Assembly: GCF_002843355.2 (NCBI RefSeq)
Contig: NZ_PJAI02000004.1
Coordinates: 172,913-236,912 of the forward strand
Length of the DNA: 64,000 nucleotides
Source of the DNA: Colwellia echini
Lineage (GTDB): Bacteria > Pseudomonadota > Gammaproteobacteria > Enterobacterales > Alteromonadaceae
Reading direction: 5' to 3'
Shown: in pieces, positions 49,548 to 57,999 of the stretch
Numbering within the stretch: the first letter of the stretch is position 1
How the letters are laid out: every line of letters starts with the position of its first letter
The notes under the pieces: model-generated
The model's input: the letters and a program-made list of their open reading frames with translations, nothing else
Told to the model about the DNA's origin: nothing
The model's database searches: none
Translations under genes and position numbers: made by a program

Positions 49548-50048
49548 TTACTGTTTTTTGAATCTACGTGATGCTAAACCCATAATAACTAATGCGAAGA
49601 TAACAAGGGTTGATGGCTCTGGTACATTGGTCGCGTTTGTTACAACAGGACCACTGATATTTATACTATAGCTACCAGCATGAGAATGAGTATTCGACAT
49701 ATTAATTGTTTCGCTAACCGAATGACAACAAGCATCAGCACTAATTACGTAATCACCAGAGGTAAGAAAAATAGAAATAAAAGAGTTAACGCCTGCGCCT
49801 CCATCATCATCATTAGCTAAAAGATCTGCTACATCTAATGTGCCATCATCTTCAAATAACCATAAATAAGTATCAATGTTGCTACTAGTCATATTGAAAT
49901 CAATCACCGCATCACTTGTTACAGAAATGTAATGATGGTTAGTAGTACCAGATAATAAATCATCATTTATTATCAACCCAGCATTAGCAAAACCACTAAC
50001 AATTAAAACTAAACCAGTAACAGCAGCTTTCAACATTTTTATATTCAT
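49548..50048 (-). CDS. PEP-CTERM sorted exported protein
   Basis: The product is 166 residues from ATG 50048, which has an AAGGAAA ribosome-binding site; an upstream ATG at 50090 is unlikely. It has a signal peptide (about residues 1-23), a secreted domain rich in Asp and Ser resembling the PPC/DVUA0089-type beta-sandwich (DTYLWLFEDDGTLDVADLLA, then DDDGGAGVNSFISIFLTSG), and the C-terminal tripartite signal VPEPSTLVIFALVIMGLASR followed by a basic end. Such proteins are cut and exported by an exosortase, which is not in this window. It is the only minus-strand gene of the element. Confidence 0.85.
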   Translation of the reverse strand: MNIKMLKAAVTGLVLIVSGFANAGLIINDDLLSGTTNHHYISVTSDAVIDFNMTSSNIDTYLWLFEDDGTLDVADLLANDDDGGAGVNSFISIFLTSGDYVISADACCHSVSETINMSNTHSHAGSYSINISGPVVTNATNVPEPSTLVIFALVIMGLASRRFKKQ

Positions 50049-50323
50049 TATTATTTCCTTGGTAATACATTTCTGATAGTAGAAAGGCATATTTTATAAT
50101 TACGAAGATTAAGCAGTAAGCATACCAACAATAACAAAGGCTTTTATTTCAATACCATAGAAAGAATGATGATATTTTATATTATGAGCGTGTAAAAGAA
50201 CTCGACATTAGATAGCTAATGATTCCTTATCGTAAATGGTCGTTGATATAATTATTGTAAAGACCACGCAAGGTTAAATATTATCTACTACACTTAGAAT
50301 TCACTCAGCAAGGAACGCTAACA

Positions 50324-50506
50324 ATGCCAAATAATAAACCGCCTGATATACTCAAAAAAACTTGGTTAGATATTTACTACAGCCAACAAAAGCCAGAAAA
50401 CAACCAAGCACAGTGCGTTGTTGAATCTAGAGTACTTGCCAACTTTCAATCAGTTTATGAAGCAGAAATGTACCTGTATCAAGAAGAACAGAAAGTGGTT
50501 CATTAA
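50324..50506 (+). CDS. Small hypothetical protein of the element
   Basis: A 60-residue polar protein, unrecognised. It is preceded by an AAGGAA ribosome-binding site at the right distance, which supports translation. It has no signal peptide or membrane segment. It lies 73 bases before the next small gene in the same direction. Confidence 0.5.
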   Translation: MPNNKPPDILKKTWLDIYYSQQKPENNQAQCVVESRVLANFQSVYEAEMYLYQEEQKVVH

Positions 50507-50579
50507 CCTACGTTAACGCCTGTTTTTCGTATTGGTAAATGGTAAAATATAAGCCCGCATAAATTACAATGGTTCATCT

Positions 50580-50807
50580 ATGGCGCAAAAATCAAAATAC
50601 ATGAGCGGTGACATTAGGCATTTAATCAATAAAGCCGTTCAAAATGAACTAGCCAACCTACCTACAACTCTATCCGAAATAAAAGACCCTGTTCAAAGGT
50701 TAAACTTCTTAACTAAGTTAATGCCTTTTGTTTGTGCGCCTATTAAACAAGTTGGCGTTATGACAGCACGTAGAGAAACTGGCGAAGATGATATATTTTC
50801 TATTTAG
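50580..50807 (+). CDS. Small hypothetical protein of the element
   Basis: A 75-residue helical protein, unrecognised, with INKAVQNELANLPTTLSEIK and VQRLNFLTKLMPFVCAPIKQ as the most ordered parts. It ends 19 bases before the zinc-ribbon gene, so the two are likely coexpressed. The small size and the pairing recall accessory phage genes, but no function can be assigned. Confidence 0.55.
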   Translation: MAQKSKYMSGDIRHLINKAVQNELANLPTTLSEIKDPVQRLNFLTKLMPFVCAPIKQVGVMTARRETGEDDIFSI

Positions 50808-50826
50808 TTTTTCGGAGTAATAAGCA

Positions 50827-51444
50827 ATGCTTAAAGGTAATCATTACGGGAGAAAACAAAGGAGATCTTACACAAGCGATTATCCCCGTATAAATGCCAA
50901 AGTGTTTAAATCATTGCTAACCGACCCATTAGGTAGCTATTCAATCAATTCTGAATATTTAAGTGATAATCATAGAGAATTAATATTAAAAGAAAATACA
51001 AATGGTGTTCGCTATGTAACATTCACCATAAACGATAAGCCCCATACAATAGCCCTAAAACTAGATAAACGTAGCGCAAGCAATAAACTATATATCACTT
51101 GCCCTTACTGCCAAAAACAATGCCAGCACCTTTACGCGATTAAATACGCCTATGCTTGTAGGCAATGTATAGGTTTACATTACGTATGCCAAAGCGAAAG
51201 ACCTAATGAAAGGTTAATGAGACGTATTAGAAAGCTTAGAAAAGAATTATGGGGTTATGATTGGCCTGAAGTAAACAACATGTTTAAACACGTTATTTAT
51301 TGGCCTAAACCTAAATGGATGCGCTGGAAAACTTTTGAACAAAAACGCGCTAAGATAATTGAGTTGGAAGAACAATATTGGCCTATGGCTGTTACTCGCA
51401 TGGAAACAATTTTTGGTGAGCAACTTCTTAGTGATTATAAATAA
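50827..51444 (+). CDS. Zinc-ribbon protein of unknown function, phage/element type
   Basis: The 205-residue basic product has two cysteine pairs, CPYCQKQC and YACRQC, in the context LYITCPYCQKQCQHLYAIKY then YACRQCIGLHYVCQSE (about residues 94-130). This CxxC..LY..ACRxCxGLxYxSQ-like pattern is one I know from uncharacterised proteins of prophages and islands. A GGAG ribosome-binding site precedes the ATG. The C-terminal part is rich in Trp, Lys and Arg (YWPKPKWMRWKTFEQKRAKI). Nucleic-acid binding is likely but unproven. It is the last gene before the presumed right end. Confidence 0.62.
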   Translation: MLKGNHYGRKQRRSYTSDYPRINAKVFKSLLTDPLGSYSINSEYLSDNHRELILKENTNGVRYVTFTINDKPHTIALKLDKRSASNKLYITCPYCQKQCQHLYAIKYAYACRQCIGLHYVCQSERPNERLMRRIRKLRKELWGYDWPEVNNMFKHVIYWPKPKWMRWKTFEQKRAKIIELEEQYWPMAVTRMETIFGEQLLSDYK

Positions 51445-51849
51445 TTAAAGACTTTTCTCAGGTCACTAGCCGTTAGAAAAATATTCAAGTTTTCATTCAA
51501 TAAATAGGGTGACAAGAAAACTTAAGGGGTTTGGTAGGGGGTTCAGTAAAAAACCAAAACAACATTACCCTTTAATTACAAAACATTAAACACCCAATTC
51601 AGATGACCCCCGCCCAAATAAAGACCTTTTTAGTCTATTCGTTATACCTAGTAACTTTTAGATTTGGCCATAAACAGATTTTGCTTATGACATAAAAAAC
51701 CGCTTAATTGCGGTTTTTTTATAGTTAAAATTTAGATCTACCATCTAGTGTTATTTGTTCAAGTAAGCCGCCATAAATGCGCTATGGCAACTTAACCACT
51801 CTATCTTACTAGGCATAACTTGATATAAGCTTAAGTTTATAAAGAAAAT
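51445..51849. other. Presumed right end of the element and intergenic region before lapD
   Basis: AGGGGT followed by TAGGGGGTTCA at 51525-51545 repeats the left-end sequence at 45793-45814. About 60 bases further, GATGACCCCCGCCCA (51602-51616) weakly resembles the ssrA 3' end (GATTCCCCCCCGCTCCA) but is too diverged to call attR. No gene is supportable in these 405 bases. Confidence 0.45.
51694..51721. terminator. Bidirectional intrinsic terminator downstream of lapD
   Basis: AAAAAACCGC pairs with GCGGTTTTTT around loop TTAATT (51694-51720), with T-runs in both directions. It would end the minus-strand Lap operon, about 130 bases after lapD. If the ssrA element was inserted here, it may once have been the ssrA terminator. 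Confidence 0.75.
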
Positions 51850-53790
51850 CTATTCTTTTACAATATCAACTGGCGGCATGATGTAGCCCTGATAACCATC
51901 AGCTCTGAGTGGTTTAATCGTTTGTAAGTGTTTTTCATCTTCAATACCGGTAATAATCACTTGAATACTTAAGCCTTTAGCAATGTTGACTAGTGCCTGA
52001 CAAAGCTCGAAGTTTTGTAAATTTTCTTTATCTGTTTCGCTATCGTAACAAGAAAGAGACATGTCTAATTTAATGTAATCTGGTTTTAATTCTTGCAGGT
52101 AAGTTAACGATCCCATTTGTCTGCCGCAATTATCCACACCAAATTTTGCTCCAGCTGTTTCAATAATGTCACGAAGCTGTATAGCCGAAGCCAAGTTTTG
52201 CGTGATAGCGGTTTCTGATGTTTCGAAGTGAATTTTTTCAGGATGCGTCACTTTGTCTAAGTAGCTGCTCAACCATATATGAAAATCTGCGTTCATGATG
52301 CATTTACGAGATAAATTGACCGCTATAGGGGTGTTATTTATAGAAAGTAAATTATCTGTAATGATTGCATCTAAGATGCATCTGTCTAGTTTAGAGCCCA
52401 GTGATAATTGCTCTATGTAAGGCATAAACTGCCCTGCTGGCATTATTTTACCGTCTACTTCTAAACTACAGTAAATTTCACGGTGGATTACTTTGTTGTC
52501 ATTACACTGTTGAATTGGCTGCCATTTAAAAAGAAAATCACTATGTTCAATTGCTTTTACTAACTGAGTACGCCAAGTTTCTCTGCTAAAGGCTTTTTCT
52601 GTTTCAAGATAAAACCAGTGGTTAGTTTTTTGTTCATTTAGTGCTTTTTGTAAGGCGCTGTCTGCTTGCGATAATAATTCTTCACGGCTTATATTTTCAC
52701 TACGTTGCGCCACACCTATAGCAAAGTGTTTATTCGGCTCAAAACCTGCGTTAATTATTTCTTCATTTATGAGTCGAATTAACGATTGTAAATAATGACT
52801 TATTTGCTCTTTTTCTGCGTTTCGGATCATGAAAGCGAATTCAGTATTAGAAATTCGAGCAACTAAGGTTTCATCCGATTGAGGTAATTTAGTTGATAAC
52901 TTTATCGCAAAGGCTTTAATGGTTTTATCACGCATTTGATAACCATACTTACTGTGTATTTCATCTAGCCAACTCATATCTGCTAATAAAAGTGCGCCGA
53001 AATCTGGCTCACTTAACCAACTGTTAAGCTGCCCAGTAAGATATAAACGATTAGGAAGTTGAGATACTTGATCGCACAACGTATGTTTTTTCAAGTTATC
53101 TACTTCATCATCTAGTGCATTAAATACATGTTTCAACTGACCTGACATTGAATTTATTGCCACTACAACTTCTTTCAGCTCGGTTGTTGATGGCATTGGC
53201 ATTTTAGAATGAAATTTTCGCTGAGAAATATCACGTGCATGCTTTGCAACTTCGTCTAATGGTTTTAAGATTATTTTTAAACGAAAACGTAATGCCATAA
53301 CAGATAAAAGGAAAAGTGCAGACAATACCATTAAGGTGTCATTCATGATCCGCCATAATTCGCGATAACCGATTGCGGGGTTAGCTTCAACTTTTAAAGT
53401 AGCAAGTTGTAGCCAACCAGAGGTAATAGTAACTTCTTTACTTTGGGTATCAAACAGCGCTAAATTACTAAACCAACTAGGTACGCTTTCAATAGCTATA
53501 TCGTTTTCCCAAACTTCTTGTTGTTGATTAGCTAGCCAAGTTAATTGTACCTTTTTATAAAAACCACCTTCAAAGATAACATTCACTAAAGTATTAGCGG
53601 CCACTTCATCACCTATTTCTAAATGCGGTTTAAGCCCTAAGCTAAGTGAAGTTACTGTGTTATTTAAGTCAGATTCCATCTGTTCAACCATGAAGGCTTT
53701 AGTTTCAGTAAACTGAAAATAGACCAAACTCGACATAATTAATAAAAACATTGTAAATAACAGTGAGTTTATTTGATTAAAAAGCGTCAT
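51850..53790 (-). CDS. lapD: LapD-type c-di-GMP receptor with degenerate GGDEF and EAL domains
   Basis: LapD binds c-di-GMP in the cytoplasm and, when bound, holds the LapG protease in the periplasm so the adhesin stays on the surface. The 646-residue product has a membrane helix (about 7-27), a periplasmic LapD/MoxY-type domain (about 30-145), a second helix (about 150-168), a HAMP segment, a GGDEF domain whose motif is SNTEF (314-318) and an EAL domain with EIY (438-440) instead of EAL. Both catalytic motifs are lost, as expected of a receptor. It is the last gene of the operon. Confidence 0.92.
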   Translation of the reverse strand: MTLFNQINSLLFTMFLLIMSSLVYFQFTETKAFMVEQMESDLNNTVTSLSLGLKPHLEIGDEVAANTLVNVIFEGGFYKKVQLTWLANQQQEVWENDIAIESVPSWFSNLALFDTQSKEVTITSGWLQLATLKVEANPAIGYRELWRIMNDTLMVLSALFLLSVMALRFRLKIILKPLDEVAKHARDISQRKFHSKMPMPSTTELKEVVVAINSMSGQLKHVFNALDDEVDNLKKHTLCDQVSQLPNRLYLTGQLNSWLSEPDFGALLLADMSWLDEIHSKYGYQMRDKTIKAFAIKLSTKLPQSDETLVARISNTEFAFMIRNAEKEQISHYLQSLIRLINEEIINAGFEPNKHFAIGVAQRSENISREELLSQADSALQKALNEQKTNHWFYLETEKAFSRETWRTQLVKAIEHSDFLFKWQPIQQCNDNKVIHREIYCSLEVDGKIMPAGQFMPYIEQLSLGSKLDRCILDAIITDNLLSINNTPIAVNLSRKCIMNADFHIWLSSYLDKVTHPEKIHFETSETAITQNLASAIQLRDIIETAGAKFGVDNCGRQMGSLTYLQELKPDYIKLDMSLSCYDSETDKENLQNFELCQALVNIAKGLSIQVIITGIEDEKHLQTIKPLRADGYQGYIMPPVDIVKE

Positions 53791-53794
53791 TATT

Positions 53795-54493
53795 TTACTC
53801 CATTCTCAATTTCGGTTGTTTCATATTTAATATACCCATGCGCTGATTTAAATCAGTCCATTGCTTTAAGCGTTTCGATTTACCGGCGAGAACACCTTGG
53901 TTTTTCTTTTTGTTAAGCCAAAGTTGTTTACCATTAAAACTATATACCGGAATAAGGTCTTTACGTTCGGTTGCAGGCTTAATAGTACCATTGATATTAT
54001 CAAGGATAACGGGCACCGAACTTGGTGTGGGATAGTAAGCAACAACCATGTGATATTGATTTAAAGTCACGGCTTTTACCATGCTAATGCGCATTTTTTC
54101 ATCGGGAATACCAAGCTCTAATAAGGTAAAATATTTAGCAATAGCAAAGTCTTCACAATCACCTGCATTAACACCTATAAATTCAAGTGGGGTCGCCCAG
54201 TAATTACTAACGCCCCAAAGTGTTATATCACTTGTAAAATATAGTTGATTAAAAAAGTTATTTACCTTTTCTAACTTATTTTCTTCCTCAAGTTGGTGAG
54301 ACTCTTCAATTAAATTAAACCAAGCCTTACCTCTTTTTCCTGCGCGCTCTCCGTAATTATTGATAAGTGCATTAATGATTTGTACTTCGTCTAAACTGCT
54401 ATTTTTTTTTGCATATAAAGTGATATTCACCACAATTAACAAGCTACTAATAATTAGTATTTTAAACATTTTAAAAACACGCTTATTATGCAC
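53795..54493 (-). CDS. lapG: LapG-type periplasmic cysteine protease
   Basis: LapG cuts the N-terminal retention region of the LapA/BpfA adhesin and releases it from the cell. The 232-residue product has an N-terminal signal or anchor segment (about 9-28) and the transglutaminase-like triad: C113 in AGDCEDFAIAKYF, H148 in YHMVVAYY and D165 in ILDNINGTI. An alternative start at residue 9 is possible. It ends 4 bases before the lapD start. Confidence 0.92.
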   Translation of the reverse strand: MHNKRVFKMFKILIISSLLIVVNITLYAKKNSSLDEVQIINALINNYGERAGKRGKAWFNLIEESHQLEEENKLEKVNNFFNQLYFTSDITLWGVSNYWATPLEFIGVNAGDCEDFAIAKYFTLLELGIPDEKMRISMVKAVTLNQYHMVVAYYPTPSSVPVILDNINGTIKPATERKDLIPVYSFNGKQLWLNKKKNQGVLAGKSKRLKQWTDLNQRMGILNMKQPKLRME

Positions 54494-54500
54494 TTACCTA

Positions 54501-55103
54501 TTACTCAGCTTCTTTATCAACGCTATAGATGGTCCATTTCATATCAATTAAACTTTTATCACTGCTAATTTCTGCAACGATACGTCTATTTTTTTGATGG
54601 CTAACGTTATCATTGCCGTTTGCTAGTAATTTACTTTCACCATAGCCAACAGCAGTGATGCGATCAGCTGAAATTTTATACTTGTTTATCAATATATTTT
54701 GAATTGCTAATGCTCTATTTTCAGATAGTTTTAAATTGTGCGCGGCAGAGCCCCTAACACTGGTATGCCCTTCAATTATAACTGTCACTTCAGGATATTC
54801 GTCCATGAATATTGCTAGGCTTTCAATTTCAGCATTATATATATCTTTTACTTGGTAAGAGTTGATATCAAAATTAACATCTAACCTATGACGTATTGTA
54901 TAAACTGTTTGCGAGCCACAACCTTTGTTGTCTACTTTTGCGCCCACATTACTATCTGGGCATTCGTCTCTAGCGAGAATGATGCCATCACCTTCGCTAT
55001 CCGACAGATCATATTTTTGTACCGTAGGCTCTGGTGTCATCTCAACTATTTGTGTTGAACACGCCGAGATAAATAGCACCCATATAAGTATTATAAACTT
55101 CAC
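54501..55103 (-). CDS. OmpA-family peptidoglycan-binding lipoprotein of the adhesin operon
   Basis: The 200-residue product has a lipobox (FISAC, Cys15), a short Asp-rich segment with a thrombospondin-type calcium motif (SEGDGIILARDECPDSN) and a C-terminal OmpA domain (about 85-185) with VIIEGHTSVRGSAAHNLKLS and AVGYGESKLLANG. It would tether the outer membrane to peptidoglycan. An OmpA-type gene occupies the same place in the Shewanella bpfA operon. Its start overlaps the TolC-like stop by 4 bases (ATGA). Confidence 0.9.
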   Translation of the reverse strand: MKFIILIWVLFISACSTQIVEMTPEPTVQKYDLSDSEGDGIILARDECPDSNVGAKVDNKGCGSQTVYTIRHRLDVNFDINSYQVKDIYNAEIESLAIFMDEYPEVTVIIEGHTSVRGSAAHNLKLSENRALAIQNILINKYKISADRITAVGYGESKLLANGNDNVSHQKNRRIVAEISSDKSLIDMKWTIYSVDKEAE

Positions 55104-56497
55104 TTTTCGTCCTCTTCGTAATCATTTTCACCTAACCAGCTATTTGGTCGTGTTACCCGTAAAGCTTCAACTAACATCCCCATTGAATGTAGAATTCTGT
55201 ATTGTGCAGAAATTTCAGAAAACTCAGCTTCTAAGAAGTCACGACGTGCTTGATACAATTCATTTTCGGTATCAAGTAGATCGAGTAGACTACGTCGTCC
55301 TACTTTAAATTGCTCTTTGTAGTCTGACTGGGTGTTTTTCGAGGAAACAACATGCAGTTTTATATATTTCTTTTGTAGATTTAATTGCTCAAAAGCATTC
55401 CACGATAAAATAAAACCTTCTGTTACTTGACGATGAATATTACTATTTAGCTCTTTGGCTTCATTTATTTTATACGCGGTTTCTTTTGCGTAAGCATCAT
55501 GTCGACCACCAGAGAATATATTGTAAGAAACTCGCAACATGGCGGCCACTTCATTATTTTCGCCACCCACATCACCAAAACTTGTAATACCATCTTCACC
55601 GTCTAAATTGTCGTTGTAGTTTGCGGTTATTTCAAAAGATACCTTAGGGTAATAATTTGATTTTGCTGCTTTATATTGTGCTTTAGCGGCTTTAATATCG
55701 CTCACCGCAGATTTTATAACAGGATGATTTTTTAACGTAACCTGTAAGCCTTCGGCTTCTGTTTGGGGCAATAAATCAGCATCAGGAATAGGAATAACTA
55801 AATTATTTGGCCTTTGTTCAATTACACGATAGAAGATTACTTCACGGTCTAAATAGTTATTTTTAGAAGCAATTAAGTTGGAATGAGCTTTAGCTAAACG
55901 ACCATCAATTTGAGAAAGATCTGCCGAGCTACTAAAGCCAGATTCAGTACGTTGTTTTATCTGATCATAAATTTCTTGATGAGATTTTAAATTGCGCTCT
56001 GCCAAGCCCACTAATTGCTTAGCTTTAATAACATCAATATAAACTTTACTTACTTCTAAAGCTAAGTCTTCAGCAATACCATTTAAACGCCATTGTTCTG
56101 CTCTAGCTGTTGAACTAGTACGATCAACCTCACTTTGGGTATGAAAACCGCTAAAGAGTTCTTGGTTAACAATGAGGCCAAGTTCACGTCGAGGTAACTC
56201 AGTTGTATCTTCGCCGTTGTCGGTTATTTGTCTACGAGTACCTGGGCTGTCGGTATATTCATAACCAAAAGCGGCGGTAGCATCAACAGTAGGTAAATAG
56301 CCAGCTTTGGCTTGATCTATTTGTTTTTCACTCACTTTAAAGCGAGTATAAGCGGCTCTTAATTCAGGGTGCGTGTCAAAGGTAAAAGCAACCGCTTGTT
56401 CAAGCGATTGTGCATTTACGGTGGTTTGAAAAAGCATAGTACAGGATAAAAGTGTCATTGCTTTTATATTCACTTGCTTAAAGCATTCTTTTTTCAT
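55100..56497 (-). CDS. lapE: TolC-like outer-membrane channel of the adhesin type I secretion system
   Basis: The 465-residue product has a signal peptide (about 1-29, with a cleavage site after VNA) and two TolC repeats of long helices and beta strands: AAYTRFKVSEKQIDQAKAGY, LPTVDATAAFGYEY, LEVSKVYIDVIKAKQLVGLA and YKEQFKVGRRSLLDLLDTEN. The last segment is typical of AggA/LapE proteins. It carries the adhesin through the outer membrane with the HlyD and ABC proteins encoded upstream. Confidence 0.92.
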   Translation of the reverse strand: MKKECFKQVNIKAMTLLSCTMLFQTTVNAQSLEQAVAFTFDTHPELRAAYTRFKVSEKQIDQAKAGYLPTVDATAAFGYEYTDSPGTRRQITDNGEDTTELPRRELGLIVNQELFSGFHTQSEVDRTSSTARAEQWRLNGIAEDLALEVSKVYIDVIKAKQLVGLAERNLKSHQEIYDQIKQRTESGFSSSADLSQIDGRLAKAHSNLIASKNNYLDREVIFYRVIEQRPNNLVIPIPDADLLPQTEAEGLQVTLKNHPVIKSAVSDIKAAKAQYKAAKSNYYPKVSFEITANYNDNLDGEDGITSFGDVGGENNEVAAMLRVSYNIFSGGRHDAYAKETAYKINEAKELNSNIHRQVTEGFILSWNAFEQLNLQKKYIKLHVVSSKNTQSDYKEQFKVGRRSLLDLLDTENELYQARRDFLEAEFSEISAQYRILHSMGMLVEALRVTRPNSWLGENDYEEDEK

Positions 56498-56625
56498 ATT
56501 AATCCATATTTATAATAAGCTTCACAGGTTGTTATAGGCATTGGTATTAGCGCGCCTATGACCCTCTATCAATTTCTTTAACACGAACATGAGGTTTTCT
56601 ATGTACTAATGATTACATGTTATTG

Positions 56626-57999
56626 TTAATATTCTCTGAGTGCTCGCTCCTTGGCTCGCATGATCGGATTCAAAATATATTCTAATACCGTTCTTTTGCT
56701 GATCATGACATCAACACTCGTCATCATTCCTGGAATTATTGGCATTGCCGTATTATCTCGGCTTTTCATACTCGACTCTGTTGTTCTAACTCTGATGATA
56801 TAAAAGCTATTACCTTCTTCATCTTGTGTAGTATCTGCACTAATATGCTCAACCACACCTTCTAAACCACCATAACGAGTAAAGTCATAAGCCGTAACTT
56901 TTACCATGGCTTTTAAACCTACAGAGATAAAAGCGATATCTTTAGGGATAATTTTTGCTTCAACTAATAACTTATCTTCTGATGGTACAATTTCAAGTAA
57001 CACTTCACCTGGCCTAATAACACCACCTAAGGTTGTGATATGTAATGTTTTTACGGTACCAACAACGGGTGATATTATTAATGCTTTACTGACTTTATCT
57101 TGAGCACCAACTTGTGCTTCATTTAAACGCGAAAGCTTAGACTGTAACTCATTTAACAGCGCACGCGCATCTGAACGGTATTTGAAAACGGCTTCACGAC
57201 GTTTTAAAATGGCTTCATCAAGCGCCGATTTAACTTTGGGCTTTAATAGTACTAAAGTGCTCAATTCACCTTCTAAGTCATTCACTACACGTTTTAGTTT
57301 TAATAACTCAACCTCAGGCACTATTTTTTTCTTCGCTAAAGGAATAGTTAATTCAAGTTCACTATTTGCTAATGCTAAACTGCCCCTAAGAGTAGAGATT
57401 TTAGACGTTAGTTCTTTAACTTCTTGTTCGCGTTGTTTTATTTGTTGCCCTTGAATAGCGACTTGATTTTCAATGTTATTTAAACGAGTATTGTATTCAT
57501 CTTGATTACGAATAACGAGCTCTGGTGAACTTTGGATTAAGTCTTCTGGAAATTGTAATTGTGTTTTTTCTATTTTTACTTGCAACTGCCAATCATCAAC
57601 ATCTGCTACTAATACGTTACTTAACTCGGCACGTAACCTAATAATATTTGCTCGTAGTGCATCTACTTCTTGGGTTTGTTGCGCCATATCAGAGCGAAAA
57701 CGAGTATCATCTATTCTCGCTATAATTTGACCTTTGGTAACTTGCATACCTTCTTTGACAAATAGCTCTTGTAATATACCACCATCAAGGCTTTGAATTA
57801 TTTGTACTTGGGTTGAAGGAATTATTTTCCCTTCGCCACGAGTTACACGATCAAGTTCGGCAAAATAAGACCAGATAAGGAAACAAATAAACAGTGCTGC
57901 TAATGACCAAATAGTTAAACGATGAACCGTAGGGATTTCCGTTAAAATGGCACCGTAAACGTCATCTGCCATTTCTAAATCTTCTTTATTTATCTTCAT
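56626..57999 (-). CDS. lapC: HlyD-family membrane fusion protein of the adhesin type I secretion system
   Basis: A 457-residue periplasmic adaptor with one N-terminal membrane helix (about 28-47, LTIWSLAALFICFLIWSYFA), a biotinyl-lipoyl-like segment (RGEGKIIPSTQVQIIQSLDG), long coiled coils (about 110-310) and a C-terminal beta domain ending near PIMRAKERALREY. It bridges the ABC exporter and the TolC-like channel. Its start overlaps the ABC exporter stop by 4 bases. Confidence 0.93.
   Translation of the reverse strand: MKINKEDLEMADDVYGAILTEIPTVHRLTIWSLAALFICFLIWSYFAELDRVTRGEGKIIPSTQVQIIQSLDGGILQELFVKEGMQVTKGQIIARIDDTRFRSDMAQQTQEVDALRANIIRLRAELSNVLVADVDDWQLQVKIEKTQLQFPEDLIQSSPELVIRNQDEYNTRLNNIENQVAIQGQQIKQREQEVKELTSKISTLRGSLALANSELELTIPLAKKKIVPEVELLKLKRVVNDLEGELSTLVLLKPKVKSALDEAILKRREAVFKYRSDARALLNELQSKLSRLNEAQVGAQDKVSKALIISPVVGTVKTLHITTLGGVIRPGEVLLEIVPSEDKLLVEAKIIPKDIAFISVGLKAMVKVTAYDFTRYGGLEGVVEHISADTTQDEEGNSFYIIRVRTTESSMKSRDNTAMPIIPGMMTSVDVMISKRTVLEYILNPIMRAKERALREY

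Larger units (their letters stand above)
45670..51625. mobile_element. Small integrative element inserted at the 3' end of ssrA (right boundary approximate)
   Basis: The element begins next to the ssrA 3' end with a P4-type integrase and carries an AlpA-type regulator, a Gp2/YfjJ-type protein, a PEP-CTERM gene, a zinc-ribbon gene and small unknown genes. The gene content recalls the ssrA-integrated CP4-57 element of E. coli, which also has an integrase, alpA and yfjJ. AGGGGT-N4-TAGGGGGTTCA-like sequences near both ends (45793-45814; 51525-51545) are probably integrase arm sites. No good copy of the ssrA 3' end was found on the right, so the limit at about 51600-51650 is an estimate. Confidence 0.7.

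Noticed and set aside
51602..51616. attR duplicate of the ssrA 3' end
   Set aside because: GATGACCCCCGCCCA shares only a short C-run and a few flanking bases with the ssrA end, and it lacks the TCCACCA part. It is mentioned as a weak candidate only.
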